64,000 bases of DNA from Leptodactylus fallax (GCA_947044405.1 CAMRHE010000652.1:383501-447500); one strand, 5' to 3'; positions 32,650 through 43,368 are shown, counted from the first letter of the stretch. Notes: generated by a model not told the origin, from the sequence alone. Program-made: numbers and translations.

Positions 32650-33090
32650 ATCACCTAGTTCGGGGCGTCCGTTCTGGTGGTGGTGAAGCTGTGGGGTTCA
32701 GAACTGCAGGATAGACGTGTTTGTTTTCACTGTGACAATAATGCAGTGGTGTTCATCATTAATTCCCGGTCTGCGCGGTCCCCCCTGATGGAGTCCCTGC
32801 TATCTGGTGCTTTGTTGCCTGGAATTGAATGTTAATGTGTCTGCGCACCATTTGCCAGGGGTGTTGAATACGGTGGCTGATGCTTTGTCTCGGCTTCAGT
32901 TCGACAGGTTTCGGGAGTTGGTGCCGGACGCGGTGGCCGTGGGCGAGCGGTGTCCTGATTATCTTTGGTCTCTGGTGTCTGTTCGGGGGGTCTTGTCAAT
33001 AGCTCAATCCGACGTGGAGTCGCTATTAACAGGTTTGGCGGGATTGGGACGTGGCGTGTTCCAACGTGGGTGGTGTGGTGGTGGATGAGG
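32650..33090 (+). pseudogene. DIRS-type retrotransposon: end of RT/RNase H
   Basis: Frames with FHCDNNAVVFIINSRSARSP and HHLPGVLNTVADALSRLQFD, then RCPDYLWSL, match the C-terminal RNase H region typical of DIRS elements (a DN-AVV and ADALSR pattern). A frameshift near 32815 separates the two halves. The upstream RT and gag are absent, so the copy is 5'-truncated. Confidence 0.82.
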
Positions 33091-33890
33091 ATTGGTTGAT
33101 GTTGATTGTGTCGTGGGTGGGCGAGGCATTTGCGGCTGGCGTGTCTGCGCACATTGTGTCTCAGCTGTTGGCAGGATTTGCTTTTCTGTTTCGCTTGCAG
33201 GGCCTGTGGGGTGTGATGAAGGACTTTGTGGTTCGGCAGGCCATGCGGGGGCTTTCCGGCGGGGGGGTGGCGATGCGGGACAGGCGGCACCCGGTTTCTT
33301 TTGAGTTGCAGCTGGATCTGCTGGTGTGTCTCCCTTCCTGGTGTTTTTTGTCCTCTAAGGTGTTGCTGTTTAGAGCTGAGTTTTTTTTTGGCTTTTTTCA
33401 GGGCGTTTTGAATCGGGGAGATGGTGAGTGGGTCAGTGGCTGCCCGGAGCGGGCTGCAGTTTGGCGATGTGGAAATGTTTGATGATTGGGTGGAGTGTCG
33501 CTTGCGGCGTTCTAAGACCGATCAGGCCGGTAGGGGCCGGTTGGTGGTTTTGCATGCTGTTTCAGGTTGTGCTGGCTTCCCAGTGGCTGAGGTAGCGGGT
33601 TTCTTGGAGGTTAGGGGCCCCTTTTTTTTGGGTTCCCTTTTGTGCCATGTGGACGGGGGTTCCTTGTCACGCTATCAGTTTGTAGCCAGTTTTAAGCGGG
33701 CCCTTGGGTTGGTGGGGGTTGATCCGGACAAATTTGTCTCCCATTCCTTTAGGATTGGGGCGGGTATGGAAAGTCCCACTGGGGCTTTGGGGATGGTGTG
33801 GTTCGGAGGCTTGGGAGGTGGGAATTGGATAGGTTCCGCCTTTACATCCGCCCTTCCTTGTTGCCTGATGTGCGGGGTGGGAGGTTGTTG
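33040..33890 (+). pseudogene. DIRS-type tyrosine recombinase, inactivated
   Basis: DIRS elements integrate by a tyrosine recombinase instead of a DDE integrase. Visible parts: an N-terminal helical domain (33051-33400) and the catalytic domain with RLRRSKTDQAGRG, SHSFRIGAG (the His and second Arg) and RFRLYIRP (the nucleophilic Tyr). The codon expected for the first catalytic Arg is TGA (33409-33411, in the context AF-stop-IGEMV), as after CGA to TGA decay. A 1-nt frameshift near 33775 separates SHSFRIGAG from the Tyr motif. Confidence 0.82.
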
Positions 33891-34019
33891 TAATGTGTGA
33901 GTTGTGGGGTTGGGGGCTCTCCTTTCTGTGGCTGTTTTGCTGGTTGGTGTTTTCTTTTCTCTGTTTTCTGTTTTGTTTCATTGCCAAACCCTGCCTGATC
34001 TGGATCTTTGTCCACTCAA

Positions 34020-34358
34020 CTCATTCGTGATATTAAGTTCGATATCTTGAGGTTGTTTGCTGAGTTTCCCGGGCTAGTGGTGGTCTGGTCGGACATTGTG
34101 GTGAGGTTGGTTTGACGCGATGCGTGGTCTGCTGTGCGTTTGGAGAAGACAAGGATCAAGGTTAATAAGGCGGTGGCGCGTTTTGTGGTCCGGAAAGGTG
34201 AGATGGTGGTTCAGCATCGTGAGTTGGAGTCCCCCTCTTTAGAGCACTTGCGGCATGACAGGGTGCACTTAAATGCCATTGGGGAGGATTTGTGGATGCT
34301 GGGTTTGAGGGATGCGGCAGAACAAGAGGTGCTGGTGTGGCAGGCCTCTCGGACATAA
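34020..34358 (+). pseudogene. DIRS-associated hydrolase-like ORF, C-terminal remnant
   Basis: A frame with VVWSDIVVRL and, near its end, HDRVHLNAIGEDLWMLGL, which resembles the DxxH block of SGNH/GDSL-type hydrolase ORFs found in frog and fish DIRS elements. A stop near 34114 and loss of the N-terminus show it is dead. The role in the element's life cycle is unknown. Assignment is by motif resemblance. Confidence 0.6.
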
Positions 34359-35037
34359 GGGATCATGTCGATGACTCTGCGGCAGGGGGGTATGGGTGAG
34401 AGGCCGAGGTATGAAGATCTGGTGGTGGTGTCATAAGACCTAAAATTTCCCCTGGTTGGGCTAGGGTCCCTAATGGATTTCAGGCAGAAGGCTGTTAGAA
34501 GTCGAAGGTTACCCGAGGTGGGGTTCTGGCGCCTGGGTAATTGGGGAATGCCTCTAACTCTTACAGAGACAGTTGGGGGAAATTTATAGATCAGGAAGGT
34601 TATAATGTACCTTTTTGTTTACAGTATTTATTTAAATTAATATTTATATGTACCGCCCATTCTGGTGGTACGTTATGTGAATGTTATAGTGTTTTATAAC
34701 TATGTTTGTTAAATAAATCGGCCTTATAGGTCAAATTTAAATCCAGCAATGTCTCCTGGTCGTTATTGGGGTAAGGTAGTATTGGTGGGTGAGGAGGTAT
34801 ATAGTAAGGGGCTGTTGCATTTTGGTGAGGATTATAGTGAACTATTTTCCTCATCCCCATGTCATGAAGCAGCGACCAGATAGGACCAACATTCATCCGA
34901 ATATTTTACACCTCAACATAAATGTTCATGTTATTTTGCTGCATGAAATGATCGGAGTCTATCTTGGGGTGGACAACTCAGATCATGGACACCAGTTCTT
35001 AGATTCATTGACATTATTGAGTCTCAGCTTCATCTAC
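34359..35037. other. DIRS 3' region and unassigned flank
   Basis: GC-rich sequence to about 34580 probably belongs to the DIRS 3' end. An AATAAA is at 34712-34717. The rest lies in the presumed intron downstream of exon 4 of the minus-strand gene. Confidence 0.45.
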
Positions 35038-35132
35038 CTGATGATCCAGTTGGACATTCTGCTCTGCATTCTCTGGACAATCCTGGGAATATGGAGGACT
35101 GGGACCTCTCTCTGGTGGAGCAATGGATCCAT
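35038..35132 (-). CDS. Exon 4 (linker exon)
   Basis: 95 bp. Acceptor TTTCCTATAG, donor CATCAG|GTAGATG. Taking one base from exon 3 it reads [20 protein letters not shown] and onward, a linker typical of frog zinc-finger genes. Confidence 0.82.
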
Positions 35133-36104
35133 CTATAGGAAATATACACAGTGACTGAACATAATGGGGCAGATTTATTATGCCATGCACACAAGATTTC
35201 TGGTGCAAAAAACATGCAACTTTTTTCTTTTTTGTGCTGCTCTCGCAACTTTCCTGAAAAAGTTATGGCAAGAACGTGCAGGAGCATAAATGATACTGGA
35301 AATCATGGCCCAGAGGAAGGTGTAGCTCCCTGCCAGTGATTGGGTTCATAACACCAGTCTTCATAAATGTCCACCATTGTCTATATGTGATGAGCAGATG
35401 ATGGGGGAGTCTAGGTGACCCTCATACCTGGTCTCTCCTCTATCATCAGGAAGGTCTCCTCTTACCTGCTGATGTGAGGGGCTGCTGATCCTCCATCATG
35501 ATCTCCTTGTACAGATCCTTGTGTCCTTCTAAATACTCCCACTCCTCCATGGTGAAATAGACAGTGACATCCTGACACCTTATAGGAACCTGACAACACA
35601 ATGATACAGTCATCCCCAGAGCCCTCCCTTGGTGTTCTTGTATAATGTCCCAGCATTCCCAGCAGCGCTCACCTCTCCGCTCAGCAGCTCAGTGATCCTG
35701 CTGGTAAGTTCTAGGATCTTCTGCTCATGTCTCAGTGAATGAGGTGGAGGCTCGGTGATGGGGCTCGGGGTCCTGCTCCATCCTCCTGACACACGGGGTG
35801 TCACACACTCACCAGACGACTTCTTCACTACTGTGTAATCCTGTGTATGGTGAGACACTACAGATCACTACAGAGATTCTAAGAATCCTTCACCTGTCCA
35901 GTCATTTCCCTGGTTTATTCCTAGAGATAAGAGTGATGTCAGGTGAAACTCTCACCTCTCCAGTGATCAAGGAGATGATCTCCAGGGTGAGCGCTAATAT
36001 CCTTGTAGACATGTGGTTTCTGGCCTCGGCCATCCCTGGTGGGTCAATGAGAAAAATGGCCATTGTCTTGCAAACTTTAGCTGTGAATCTTGTATCTAAG
36101 AAAC
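35038..36104 (-). CDS. KRAB-like zinc-finger gene, four 5' exons (finger exon not in window)
   Basis: Four minus-strand exons join in phase: 36104-35956, 35840-35673, 35589-35466 and 35132-35038, each bounded by AG and GT. All are open. Exon 1 has ATG at 36063 (alternative 36033). The product would begin with a leader ([28 protein letters not shown]), then a [15 protein letters not shown] and [15 protein letters not shown] segment. A KRAB-A-like box ([20 protein letters not shown]) follows, then a linker with [18 protein letters not shown]. This is the usual exon set of frog KRAB-like zinc-finger repressors, in which the box recruits co-repressors and a final exon supplies the fingers. No finger array lies downstream on this strand; the DIRS element and AT-rich DNA lie there instead. 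The gene may continue beyond the window through enlarged introns, or may have lost its fingers. The only fingers in the window are 20 kb away on the other strand. Confidence 0.85.
35466..35589 (-). CDS. Exon 3 (KRAB-A-like box)
   Basis: 124 bp. Acceptor TGTGTTGTCAG, donor CAGCAG|GTAAGAGG. Encodes [20 protein letters not shown] and [13 protein letters not shown]. The key KRAB-A residues DV, F, EEW, L and LY..MME are kept. Ends in phase 1. Confidence 0.9.
35673..35840 (-). CDS. Exon 2 of the KRAB-like gene
   Basis: 168 bp, 56 codons, phase 0 at both ends. Acceptor ACCATACACAG, donor GAGAG|GTGAGCG. It encodes the Pro/Ser-rich [11 protein letters not shown] region and the [15 protein letters not shown] helix. 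Confidence 0.85.
35956..36104 (-). CDS. Exon 1 of the KRAB-like gene
   Basis: Acceptor TTTTCCCTCAG upstream, donor GAGAG|GTGAGAG downstream. Open throughout. It ends in phase 0 with LITGE. Confidence 0.8.
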
Positions 36105-37734
36105 CTGAGGGAAAACAATTAGGATGAGTGTAAAATCCCATCTGGAAGGACATTGTACATGAAGTATAGTCCACACACCTTGCTGCCACCACCTACTGAG
36201 TTCTAGTTCAGTAGGTACCCAGCACACACACGTGTGGATTAAAACACCCTAAAAAGGTCATGAACTCTTTAGCACATACAAGGACCAGATACCACATAAG
36301 ATGACACAAAAACACATCAGACAAGATGAAATCGTAAAGACAACAGAAAGACCAGAACACTAATAATCCTCATCTGCTTCTTGGAGTGGAGGAAGAACAA
36401 GGGGTACAACAAGGGGTACACACCTCAGACTTGGATCTGACCCCCACAATGTGAGTCTTCTTTTATGATCCAGCTCATGTTTTTATACCCCAAGTTTGTG
36501 GTTCATTCCATAAATGAGGTTCTCGTGAGATGAAAAAACTTCATTGTCCTTTAAGCCATGACTCTTAGACTCTGTCCCTCTTTGACTCCTTAGTGAGGGA
36601 CGAGGAGATGCCCATTTGCCCATCTTAGAAGATTGCAGGAACCTACATTAGGTGTGAATGGGAACTTATCAGGTTTTTTATGGATCATACAGAGAGTAAG
36701 CGGGGCCAGGCCCAGAATGAATCACATGAAATCAGGCACATGACATAGAAACAGAAAGGTATACGATATGTAATAAGACTATGCAAACAATAAGAAGCAT
36801 AGGTAGGGGGACCTGTGGAAATAGGAAGGGAATGGGGGGACTGCACGGCCTGAGGGTCCAGTGACAACTTTCAGCATGGTAATTTCTCCATGGGAGATCC
36901 CTGGAGTCCCTAAAGTGCGTCCATGGTAGCCATAGAAGTGCAAGTGGATAGCAGGAAGTGGAGCCAGATAGTCTGAGCCCTGCCGTGTATCAGAGTGTGC
37001 GTGCCCGTGACAATCTGGAGGGCGCTGGTACTAGTGATTTACAACACTGCAGCGTGATCTGTTGCATTGCAAGAACAAATATGGCGTAAAATATTTTTCT
37101 TAACCTTGAAAATCGGCCCCAGAAACATGGAAGGCAAAATGACCTCCGGGATCAGCACCAAGGAGGCCCCGAAAAGTGTATTGTAGAGTGAAGAGATAAG
37201 AGGGAAACTCCAGAGACAAACTGATAGGGAATAAAGATTGTCAGCCCTAAATGTGATAGTGACGGATGACAATGGCCACATTTATTAGGCCTTGTACGAT
37301 AATTTTCTGGTGTACAAGATGTAAAAAAGTGCGGAAAACGCTTTGTACAAAAAAAAAAAATCTGCGCTGCCTCACAACTAACAAATTTATTATAATTTAC
37401 ACCAAATTTTGTACATTAACTCCAAGGTGCCCAGTACAGCCTCTCCTGGCTCCAGGGTTATGAATATTGGTTTGTAAGACCCAAAACTGACCAGAACCCC
37501 CCCCAGTACTAGTAACCCCAGAGCGTCACCAACTCCATGTAATACCCGAACACTGACATCATATACTGACTACGGAGCAGAGAGGGATATATAGATATAC
37601 AGTATATACTCAGCAGTAGTGACCAGTCTGCAGCCTGCTGGGAGTTGTAGTGCAGCCCCCATGTCTCCTCCTCCTCCTGACACTAGCGCCCCATAGGAAT
37701 AAATCCCGGCCATTCCTGCATCTCTTTCTCCCTT
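36105..37734. other. Upstream region of the KRAB-like gene, no coding exon recognised
   Basis: Mostly unique DNA. It presumably holds intron 1, any 5' non-coding exon and the promoter on the minus strand, but no TATA box or CpG-rich block stands out. A CTGCTGGGAGTTGTAGT motif is at about 37637. Confidence 0.4.
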
Positions 37735-38190
37735 CTGTATACAGGTAGAAGGGAGGGGGTTCTTACATAGGACTGTATACAGGAGGGGGGAGGAGTCTGT
37801 ATACAGGAGGAGGGTGGAGGAAACTGTATACAAGAGGAGGAGGAGACTGAATACAGGAGGAGGAGACTATACAGGAGAAGGGAAGGGGATCTTACATGGG
37901 ACTGTATACAGGAGGTGGAGGAGGAGACTACATAGGATGAGGTCACTGTATAAAAGATGGGGAGAAGGAGACTATACAGGAGGAGGGAGGGGGGTCTTAC
38001 ATGGGACTGTATACAGGAGGAGGGAGGGGGGTCTTACACGGGACTGTATACAGGAGGAGGAGGAGACTGAATACAGGAGGAGGAGACTATACAGGAGGAG
38101 GGAGGGGGGTCTTACACGGGACTGTATACAGGAGAAGGGAGGGGGGTCTTACATGGGACTGTATACAGGAGGAGGGAGGGGGGTTTGGAA
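37735..38190. repeat. 37-bp GA-rich minisatellite
   Basis: Around 12 units built from TACAGGAGGAGGGAGGGGGG plus TCTTACATGGGACTGTA, with shorter variants lacking the middle. ORFs across it are artefacts. Confidence 0.9.
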
Positions 38191-38599
38191 TGCCGAGAGT
38201 GTCACGTTTTGGGTGATTGGTGCCATTGAGAGCCCCCTGTCTTATTCTGCAGCATGTAACAGGTGGAGGGACATCAGATGAAGGATCCGTGTCTTGGGGG
38301 GATACAAGCATCTTGCCGCATCTCCCTTATGGGTAATGGACCGGAATATGACTTGTACCAAGGACAAAACCAAAGTAGTGCACCCTAGGTGGTACAGTAT
38401 TGGGGCACTATTTTTAATCGATATGGGGAAAAGTAAAAAAAGGCAGAAATTAACACTGCGAGGTGAAACCCAAACAGCCCAAAACATAAATGCGAACACC
38501 CGGCACCCAGGACTAACTGGGCCCCCAATACAGAAAAAGTCCACAGGTAATAATGAATATACCCAAGTACATAAGACTACCGTCTAGGAGACCTAGGTA
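38191..38599. other. Unassigned, possibly L1-related
   Basis: Lies directly downstream (minus strand) of the L1 ORF1 remnant and could be L1 spacer. No motif supports this directly. Confidence 0.3.
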
Positions 38600-38860
38600 A
38601 CAAGTTCAACCATTCCTCCGAATCCTGAGGAGATGTAAAGAAGAAGGTTTTGTCTTCATGAATGACTCAGAGACGTGCAGGATACACCATGGAGTAATGG
38701 ATGGAGCGCTCTCACAGTTGTCATTTCATGGTAACAAAGGTAGCCCGAGTCTTTTGTAGAGCTGCAGAGAAGTCAGGAAAGATGGAGACAGGAGCGTCGT
38801 TGAACTTAATCTCTCGAAGTTGTAGCAGCGCAGCGTCAGGCCTTTGCTGCTGAGAGGATG
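38600..38860 (-). pseudogene. L1-type ORF1 C-terminal domain remnant
   Basis: On the minus strand: LREIKFNDAPVSIFPDFSAA, LQKTRATFVTMK, SIHYSMVYPARL, then DKTFFFTSPQDSEEWL. The order YPDFS-like, LQ..R..F, I.YS..YPARL, F.SP..a..WL is that of the L1 ORF1p C-terminal RNA-binding domain. Several stops interrupt it. It is the only trace of L1 seen here. Confidence 0.65.
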
Positions 38861-39410
38861 AGCCAGTAAAAGCTCGTCGTCGGTTTTGGAAATTGCAGCG
38901 GGTCCATTGCGTGTATTTTACCGCACTGTGGGGATGGGATTCACATCACCTTTTTTTTTCCCCGGCATTTCTGCCACGGGCAAACCGTGGAGTTTGTGCC
39001 ATGTGGGGCCCTGGCCTAAAGAGGTCTCCAGGGCTTGACCAAAATAACATTTTGAGCTGAATATGCAAAAGAGAGTGACCTTTAGCTTTGGAATTTCAAG
39101 ACCATTATGACATCACCAGAACACGATGACATCACAATGATGACCCCTGTATAAGAAGACCGTACACTACAGGAGCTGTTCTCTTCTACAGAGGATACTG
39201 ATAGGCGAGGTTCATGCTGAGGAGATGACTAGTCCCAGATATGAAGGAAAAATTTATAACATTTACTATAGGGGGCGCTCATATGTCCTTACTGGGGAGG
39301 AGTCAATATTTGGAGGAGACGGATCTAAATTTCCTCTATGACCACATAACACAGCACCCCCCAGTGCTCCCTCCTTGTACTTGTGTATAGACAAAGCATC
39401 TATGGCTCTT
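38861..39410. other. Unassigned sequence
   Basis: No gene recognised. Contains three GATGACATCA or GACATCACC-like motifs at 39107-39145. Confidence 0.4.
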
Positions 39411-39840
39411 ACTTAAAGGGATGGTCTGAGCTAAAAATATCACTTACCCATCTTGAGAACCGCAGCATTTGGTGATAACATCCACAGGTATCAGAGGAGC
39501 CAGGGTGCACCCAGAAAACCTTCCCCCACCATTATTCCACTTCCACCAGCCTGAGAAAGGGTTCACTGATTCCTGCTGCTTGGGCCACATTATGCCCCTC
39601 CACCCATCATCATGGCATCGCAGAAATCCGGACCCATCTGCCCCGGCCATGTATCTCCACTGCTCAGCGACAACATTTTTGCTCTTTTGCCCCCAGCAGT
39701 TTTAGCTTTCCGTTCCCTATAGACAGTAATGGCGCTCGCCCTGGTCGTCTACTGTTATAGTCCATGCAAGGAAACAGTGAGTTGTGAGAGGAAAAAACAT
39801 TTCTAACATTAGTTTCTAGAACATCATTTACCTTTTATTT
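39411..39840. other. Unassigned, left edge of a TTAA-type element
   Basis: TTAAAGGGATGGTCTGAGCT then AAAAATATCACTTACCC at 39414-39450 looks like the left end of a TTAA-flanked foldback with a splice-donor-like arm. No right end is identified. Confidence 0.4.
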
Positions 39841-40075
39841 TCAGCTTATTTTACAGGATTTTCCTATAAGGATTCTATTTATTATTTTATTGTAATTTTA
39901 TAAATTTATTAATTATTTTATTATTTATAGTTTTATCATTTTATTTTATAGATTTATTGATTATTTTATTATTTCTAGATTTATTATTTTGATAGATTTA
40001 TTTATTTTATTTTATAGATTTATTGATTACTTTATTATTTCTAGATTTATTATTTTTGGTGAAACAGTTTTTGTA
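39841..40075. repeat. AT-rich tandem repeat
   Basis: Imperfect units of about 45 bp built from TTTATTGATTATTTTATTAT and TTCTAGATTTATTATTTT. Confidence 0.8.
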
Positions 40076-40570
40076 AATCCCCTTTGTTAGACTTTCTTTC
40101 CTGTATTTTGGCCCCACCGGGGGTCCTCACAGGGGCCATTTGGTCTCTTCTATAGGGCTTTGTGGGGAAACTTGCTGTGGTATATGGGGGAGGAGAAACA
40201 GCTGTGTGGAGGGGATGTCAGCAGTGCATGCTGGTAAATGTAGTCCTGCAGCCACCTGGGCCATGGGGAGAGAAGAAGCTCCTTCTACATGGTAAGGAGG
40301 TGATATTTGTCTTCTCTTCTTCTCGGGCTGGAATATAAATGTGACCTAATAGAGAATGTGGCGGTTCTAGGTCCGGACATCTCTGCAGATAGGACATGTC
40401 TTACTATCCTAGGAAACCCCCTCTGGGCTTCATTCATAGCTTAACCCCTTCCCCACCTGCTCAACTCTTCACTGTCCTGTCAGCAGTCCTGAGGGGTGAC
40501 GGGGTGACAGGGAGGGGGTCCGCACCTCACTGCAGGGTGAGAAGGCTCTATGTCCTGCCATGTGCTCAGG
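40076..40570. other. Unassigned sequence
   Basis: No gene recognised. One GTGCATGCTGGTAAATGTAG motif (about 40227), related to the TACAACTCCCAGCATGC repeats. Confidence 0.4.
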
Positions 40571-40572
40571 GT

Positions 40573-40715
40573 TGAGTCTAAATCCTAGTGGGCTAAAGGA
40601 CCAGGTCCCTCTGGCCACTAGAATTTAGCCTGTTTTATGTGAAAAAAAACTAAATCCCATTTGGCTAAAGGATATGTAATGTATATAAAAGTGTAATTTT
40701 TTTTTTTTTTATTAT
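40573..40715. repeat. Direct repeat copy 1 (CTAAATCCTAGTGGGCTAAA block)
   Basis: About 140 bp with CTAAATCCTAGTGGGCTAAA, GGACCAGGTCCC, ACTAGAATTTAGCCTG and AAGTGTAAT. The same block recurs at 42320-42440. It is internally palindromic (CTAGAATTTAGC against GCTAAATCCTAG). Confidence 0.75.
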
Positions 40716-40838
40716 TATTTTAAATATATCAAAATGGTTTGTTTCCATTTATTTTTATTTTTTGATTGCGCCAATGTATTCCAAAGCGCTTTTCAGGTTT
40801 TTGGTCCTTTTTATTGATGACTTATCGGATCATTTTAA

Positions 40839-42026
40839 AGGGAGTCTATCATTAGAAAAACACATTTCTGATAAAAATCCGTTTCTTGCATTATTCAAAT
40901 TATTCTGAATAATGCAAGAAACTGATTTTTATCAAACGGCGGGGAGAACAAAAGGATGCGAGGTAGGAGTAGAATAACTTTTTAAAGGCTATTGCAACAT
41001 GCCATTAGTTCAAAATGTGTTTTTCTAATGTAACACCGCTTTTGCCACCCGCCTTGCCTGGGGTGTACGTGCTTGTTCTCACCTCTCTATAGCGCATTGC
41101 CTCCACCCAAATCTTGCTTGAAGCTCTCCGGGAATGCAGGCAGTTGTAGTACTTCTGCCAGGGGCTGAATAGGGAAACCCATGCCCGAGCTTAGTACACA
41201 CTCCCCCAATTTGAGGATGACACAAGTATGCAACCAGTTTACACAAAATACTAAAATTTAATAGTAATGCAGAAATATAAACAATTATAGTGCTGATACT
41301 CCCCCTAGTGGTCTTGCTGCAAATGACAGGCCACACTTATCGCAGAATGTCTGTAAGTGACTCACTCTCTATCTGGCTAGCTATCTGCAGTACTGAAGGG
41401 GGTGGCCACCATGTATTGTCACAGTTCAATCGTTGGGGCCCAATCGTTGGTGCACATAAACGGTATAAAAGTATTACTCCTCATAGCAATAGTTCAGTCA
41501 CTAATACTGGAACAACCACAACAAAGTTCCCGGGGGTACTCACTACCTTGAATCTTTAGCTTACAGGAATCCATGCAGGAGCATTCACATTAAGAAGAGG
41601 AAGGGAGCATGGAGGTGCTGGCAGTCTCCTTCTGTGTGGATGCAACTGTAGTCTCTCACAGTTCTGGTTGGTCTGCAGACCCGATGCTGGCACAGTAGTC
41701 GCCTCTCTCTCCACCAGGTGCACAGATGACTCTGCAGCAGGATCAGTCAGTCTCTGCAGACACACAAGCCTCTCACTTTCCTCTCTCTCTGGTAAAGATC
41801 TCTCCCATACTCCACTCTCTTCCCTCTCCTGCTTTCCTTCCTGTGTCTGCCCCGCCTCCTGCCCCCTTGATGTCATACAGCCTGTGCTGTGTGTTAAAGA
41901 GGAGTTCCTGTAGGCGGCACTGTTCATCTCTGGAAGATATAGAGGAATGCGTGATTGTGCTCTGTCCATAGCATCCACAACACACAAAGTGTCCCCTGTG
42001 GGGGTTACACTAATGATAGACTCCCT
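40839..42026. mobile_element. TTAA-flanked foldback element containing a solo LTR
   Basis: Ends AGGGAGTCTATCATTAG and CTAATGATAGACTCCCT are perfect inverted repeats, flanked by TTAA (40835-40838, 42027-42030). An inner hairpin GTTTCTTGCATTATTC/GAATAATGCAAGAAAC lies at about 40881-40922. Without the LTR the element is about 205 bp. Confidence 0.85.
41029..42009. mobile_element. Solo LTR nested in the TTAA element
   Basis: 981 bp with TGTAAC...GTTACA termini and a 4-bp duplication CTAA (41025-41028, 42010-42013). Orientation is uncertain because both strands start TGTAAC. No internal retroelement sequence is adjacent. Confidence 0.75.
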
Positions 42027-42030
42027 TTAA

Positions 42031-42235
42031 AATCTGTGGGACTTTGATCAGCTGTTTGAAGCTGCAGTTGCGCTCTATGGGAACCGCTTCCATTTTACAG
42101 GCCCTATGACGTAAGTCACATGACCTGATCGCAGCTCAGTCCCATTCAAATAAATGAGCTGGGCTGTGAAATCAAATAGAGCTCACGTGAACGCTGTGTA
42201 GTGTGCAATCTGTAATTGCACACTACATATAGCTA
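42031..42235. repeat. Palindromic sequence with CRE-like centre
   Basis: CTATGACGTAAGTCACATGA at about 42106 and AGCTCAGTCCCATTCAAATA plus AATGAGCTGGGCTG at 42135. It resembles the centres of the foldbacks elsewhere. Ends not resolved. Confidence 0.45.
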
Positions 42236-42239
42236 ATTT

Positions 42240-42355
42240 TCAGCAGAAGGACCAGGTCCCTTTGCCCACTACAGATAGTTTTCAGCAGAAGGACCAGGTC
42301 CCTTTGCCCACTACAGATAGTTTTCAGCAGAAGGACCAGGTCCCTTTGCCTACTA
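42240..42355. repeat. 42-bp tandem repeat
   Basis: Nearly three units of TTTTCAGCAGAAGGACCAGG plus TCCCTTTGCCCACTACAGATAG, running into the direct repeat copy 2. Confidence 0.92.
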
Positions 42356-42440
42356 GAATTTAGCCTGCTCTATGTGAGAATGCTAAATCCTAGTGGGCTA
42401 AAGGACATGTAATGTATATAGAAGTGTAATGGGGTTTTGT
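42320..42440. repeat. Direct repeat copy 2 (GCTAAATCCTAGTGGGCTAA block)
   Basis: Second copy of the block at 40573-40715, same orientation, with CTAGAATTTAGCCTGCTCTA then GCTAAATCCTAGTGGGCTAA and GTATATAGAAGTGTAATGGG. Confidence 0.75.
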
Positions 42441-42551
42441 TATTTTTTGATTTTTGAAGAACCTTACAACCCAAGCTAGCATTTTAAGAGGCCACAGAAT
42501 GGATCCATTCGAAGTTGGTCAAAGTGTGGACTGACGCTCAGGTGGCAGCCA

Positions 42552-42730
42552 ATAATAATAACAACAATATTAAGAACAACAACGTTATTTATATAGCACC
42601 AACATATTCCATAGCACTTTACAAACCAGAGGACACATGGACAATATGAGACATTACAATATGACAAAGAAATAAACATATCACACAATAGGAGTGAGGG
42701 CCCGGGCACAAGAGCTTACATTCTATGAGG
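42552..42730 (-). mobile_element. L2-type LINE/SINE 3' tail
   Basis: On the minus strand: TGTAAGCTCTTGTGCCCGGG, CCCTCACTCCTATTG, GTAAAGTGCTATGGAATATG and TTGGTGCTATATAAATAACG, then a TTATTATT tail. This matches the conserved 3' end of a widespread vertebrate L2-type family (GCGCTATATAAATAA ending), 5'-truncated. Confidence 0.75.
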
Positions 42731-43123
42731 AGAGAGGGGGACATAAGAGGTCAGAGGGCTTGTTTGCTACCATGGTCCAGCCATCTTTTATTAGAAAAGG
42801 TTGTGTGACTGAAGCTGTATGAATCCATCAGCAGCCGGTATCTGTGAATGAACAGATACTAAATACGAGGAGTGCAGTGTTATTAAGGTGTTACTGTTCT
42901 CCACCTCCGCAGCCTACAGCCTAGCCGACCTGCATGCATGTCGTGTCTACCTCCTACAGACAGTAGGCTAAAACTGACTAGCACATTGTCTGTGGAGTGG
43001 TTATAGTCAAGAGGCGTAGCCGACATCTGTTGGTATTCCTAGTGTCAGCCTCTAGTGTCCAGGTCTATACCCATGTTGCAGTTTGCGCCAATAAGAGAAA
43101 AATACTCATTTTCCTTTGATTAA
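42731..43123. other. Unassigned sequence
   Basis: No gene or element recognised. Confidence 0.4.
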
Positions 43124-43368
43124 ACGGGTGTTCCAGGATAACACGATTTTTATATGAGGCCAGGGAAGTTGAAAAAAAAAAAAAATAAACAAACCTACTT
43201 GTCTCTGGTGCTCAAGTGTCTTCTTCCAGCTGACATCCCCACGGAGACTTCTGCCAAAACAAGACATCCGAGCACCAGGGACAGTTGTGCAAGTTTCTTT
43301 TTTATTTTCATTTTTTTTTCACCTTCCCGAGACTCATGTTAAAAATGTGATTATCCTGGACAACCCCT
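43124..43368. mobile_element. TTAA-flanked foldback MITE
   Basis: 245 bp between TTAA (43120-43123, 43369-43372). Ends ACGGGTGTTCCAGGATAA and TTATCCTGGACAACCCCT. Arms with GCCAGGGAAGTTG and CACCTTCCCGAGAC. Same family as 21226-21571. It abuts the LINE on its right. Confidence 0.85.

Noticed and set aside
32832..33290. 152-codon Pro/His/Thr-rich minus-strand ORF
   Set aside because: Antisense to GC-rich DIRS coding sequence whose plus-strand frames have recognisable domains.
35462..35858. Minus-strand ORFs here as separate small proteins
   Set aside because: They are exons 2 and 3 of the KRAB-like gene read through their splice sites.
39469..39705. Opposed 70-80-codon ORFs as a possible small gene
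   Set aside because: No recognisable motif, and part lies in a likely TTAA-type element arm.
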